DNA of 8,639 bases from a bacterium (GTDB taxonomy: Bacteria > Verrucomicrobiota > Verrucomicrobiia > Chthoniobacterales > Terrimicrobiaceae), in the NCBI GenBank assembly GCA_009920585.1, contig RFZT01000092.1, forward strand, positions 1 to 8,639, in the 5' to 3' direction. The notes beneath the pieces were generated by a model. That model was not told where the DNA came from and did not search any database. It saw only the letters and a program-made list of their open reading frames with translations. This document shows positions 7,264 to 8,639 of this stretch, in pieces; positions within the stretch are counted from its first letter, which is position 1; the number at the start of each line of letters is the position of its first letter. The position numbers and the translations under genes are program-made.

Positions 7264-8220
7264 ATGCGTAAATATTGGCTAGCTGGGCTTCAGTGCATCT
7301 TATCCGTCATTCTCATATGGCGATTGTTTGAAAATCCTACCCTACGCAGTAACGCTGAAAATATTTTGCTTGCCGCAGATATATCTTGGATGCTAGTGGG
7401 TCTGTCATCCGCTCTTCTCACGGAATCAATCTGTGCTGTGCGCTGGTGGCTTATGCTTCGGCTTTTTGGGATTCCAATGAGACTTCCTCAGGTGTTTGCC
7501 TTTTGCGGGGCTGGGCTTTTTTTTTCGCTAGGGCTCCCTGGAGCTGGGGGTGGAGATGTGTTTCGAATTTTATATGTAATTCAGAAGTATCCGGATCAGA
7601 AACTTAAAGCCTCGCTAAGCGTTTTAGCTGATCGCTTATGTGGACTCGTTGCCTTAGTTGCTACATTTACTGCAACAGTGCTTCCTAATTGGAAATTATT
7701 TCACAACGATCCCCACACCAAGTTTTTCACGAGTTTAGCTACCATAATGCTATGCTCCGTAGTTGTTTTGCTATTTCTTTGGTGGATCACAACTTTAAAG
7801 CCTATTAAAAACCTATCTCTTCCATTTAAACGCCTATGCGAGAGACCTGATCGGATGGGCGAGATTTTCTCAGAACTGGCAAAGCGTCCGCGGCTTGTTT
7901 TGCTAGGAGTGATGTCCTCCGCGGTAGCTCTGGCAATGCACTTCACTACCTACTTCTGTACATCAAAGGCTTTCAATATAAAGGTGAGCCTATGCGATAT
8001 ATTAACAATTATGCCTGTTGTTGATACAATAATACTACTTCCTGTAACTCTTTATGGAGTTGGCTTAAGGGAGACCCTCTTTGAGAGCTTGCTCGGAAGT
8101 TTATACGGCGTTGATTATGGAGCTGCAGTCCTTGCGTCTTTGGGAGGATTCGGATTGCAGGCTTTCGTGGCACTACTCGGCGGATTGATGATACCCTTTA
8201 TATCTTTAAAAAGGGAATAA
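7264..8220 (+). CDS. LPG-synthase transmembrane / UPF0104 family membrane protein
   Basis: The 318-residue protein is mostly hydrophobic with about seven or eight predicted helices (about 5-22, 40-57, 75-90, 118-140, 155-176, 211-233, 245-264 and 285-314). Family motifs are visible: RWWLMLRLFG at 60-69, LGLPGAGGGDVFR at 89-101, ADRLCG at 122-127, and P-V-T-L-YGVGLRE at 260-270. This is the module found in MprF (lysylphosphatidylglycerol synthase/flippase), AglD and YbhN-type proteins. The C-terminal GNAT-like aminoacyltransferase domain of MprF is absent, so LPG synthesis is not supported; lipid flipping or a role in lipid glycosylation is more likely for stand-alone versions. The ATG at 7264 has no obvious Shine-Dalgarno sequence. 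It diverges from the flavoprotein gene across about 60-95 bases, so the two may share a regulatory region, though no promoter elements could be called. Its link to the polyene cluster is by position only. Confidence 0.83.
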   Translation: MRKYWLAGLQCILSVILIWRLFENPTLRSNAENILLAADISWMLVGLSSALLTESICAVRWWLMLRLFGIPMRLPQVFAFCGAGLFFSLGLPGAGGGDVFRILYVIQKYPDQKLKASLSVLADRLCGLVALVATFTATVLPNWKLFHNDPHTKFFTSLATIMLCSVVVLLFLWWITTLKPIKNLSLPFKRLCERPDRMGEIFSELAKRPRLVLLGVMSSAVALAMHFTTYFCTSKAFNIKVSLCDILTIMPVVDTIILLPVTLYGVGLRETLFESLLGSLYGVDYGAAVLASLGGFGLQAFVALLGGLMIPFISLKRE

Positions 8221-8228
8221 ACCAAAGT

Positions 8229-8246
8229 CATCAATTACATCAATTA
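8229..8246. repeat. Tandem 9-bp repeat, two copies
   Basis: CATCAATTA occurs twice in direct succession (8229-8237, 8238-8246), just after the stop of the UPF0104-family gene. Two short AT-rich copies can arise by slippage, and no function is apparent. The rest of the 134-base convergent intergenic stretch (8221-8354) shows no gene and no convincing terminator. Confidence 0.6.
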
Positions 8247-8354
8247 AAAACTTCTATAGGGGCAAGTCTTAAAAGTTCTAGCAGAGCCTCTCGGCAATGG
8301 GCGTGAGGTCAATCATACCCTTTGTGTGGGTTAACTGACACACCGTAAAGATGC

Positions 8355-8639
8355 TCATTTTAGAACTGCTTGTATTTGAGGGTCTGAGAGGAGCTTTGAA
8401 AGGCTGTCTCCGGTTTTCAAAAGAACGCTTTTTCTGGCATGCAGTGCTGGTAGGAAAAAGTTCCCGCCAAGTGCAGCAACCTCACTTTGCCTAGAAGTGG
8501 CGAGTAATTTGCCGTTCGAATCGCGAACCTCGACAACAAACGCGTAGTCAAGCTCAGTATTGATTAGCGTGTCGCTATTGTATTGTTGGATGCGTATCAA
8601 GATTTGGCGATCAACTCTAGTAGCACGAAGAGCAGCAAT
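8355..8639 (-). CDS. Hypothetical protein, C-terminal part only
   Basis: The minus-strand frame is open to the window edge, giving about 94 residues before a TGA stop; the TTG at 8600 is internal, as the frame continues upstream without a stop. The visible part alternates strand-like segments (QILIRIQQYN, ELDYAFVVEVRDSNGKLLA) with a polar C-terminus ending LSDPQIQAVLK. This beta-rich pattern with a D-x-NGK turn recalls C-terminal parts of small envelope lipoproteins such as the YajG-like group, but that is a resemblance in style, not a recognised motif. No signal peptide or lipobox can be judged because the N-terminus is missing. It converges on the UPF0104-family gene, so it belongs to a different transcription unit from the polyene operon. 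Confidence 0.6.
   Translation of the reverse strand: MAALRATRVDRQILIRIQQYNSDTLINTELDYAFVVEVRDSNGKLLATSRQSEVAALGGNFFLPALHARKSVLLKTGDSLSKLLSDPQIQAVLK

Noticed and set aside
8324..8343. GTGTG...CACAC inverted repeat considered as a terminator between the last two genes
   Set aside because: The stem is only 5 bp with a 10-base loop and no T run on either strand.
1..8639. CRISPR arrays, tRNA/rRNA genes, insertion sequences, attachment sites
   Set aside because: No regularly spaced repeats, structured RNA signatures, transposase motifs or terminal inverted repeats were seen.

Overview
The window suggests a Gram-negative bacterium of moderate GC content. The diderm envelope is inferred from a LolA-type periplasmic carrier gene with a signal peptide. 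The mix of gene families (fatty-acid-synthase-like enzymes, LolA, an MMPL exporter, a halogenase-like flavoprotein and an LPG-synthase-type membrane protein) would fit Verrucomicrobiota or a proteobacterium, but the sequence alone does not fix the phylum.

Positions 1-5648 hold five tightly packed plus-strand genes that read as one operon, probably the distal part of an aryl-polyene-type (APE; flexirubin/xanthomonadin-like) pigment cluster. In order they are the 3' part of a hotdog-fold 3-hydroxyacyl-ACP dehydratase (1-330), a LolA-like carrier (327-1049), an MMPL/RND-type exporter (1033-3426), a catalytically complete beta-ketoacyl synthase (3460-4674) and a ketosynthase-like partner (4671-5648). 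The partner has lost all three catalytic residues and is best read as a chain-length-factor-like subunit. Two junctions are ATGA overlaps, and LolA and MMPL overlap by 17 bases. The ACPs, ketoreductase, ligase and acyltransferases expected of such a cluster are not in the window and may lie upstream.

A minus-strand gene at 5657-7168 converges on the operon with only 8 bases between stop codons. It encodes a FAD-dependent halogenase/oxidoreductase-like protein, which could modify the polyene or its aryl head group. Its open frame lacks the N-terminal GxGxxG FAD-binding motif. The missing start is visible in another frame directly upstream, behind a Shine-Dalgarno-like sequence, so a single deletion of about 31 bases is the simplest explanation. 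The gene may therefore be a recent pseudogene or an assembly error.

Divergent from it, 7264-8220 encodes a polytopic membrane protein of the LPG-synthase transmembrane / UPF0104 family. A 134-base intergenic stretch follows, containing a small tandem repeat. The window ends inside a minus-strand gene (8355-8639) of unknown function.

Proposed joint role: KS and CLF extend an ACP-bound acyl chain, the dehydratase introduces the double bonds, LolA and MMPL move the finished lipid-like product across the envelope, and the flavoprotein (if functional) tailors it.
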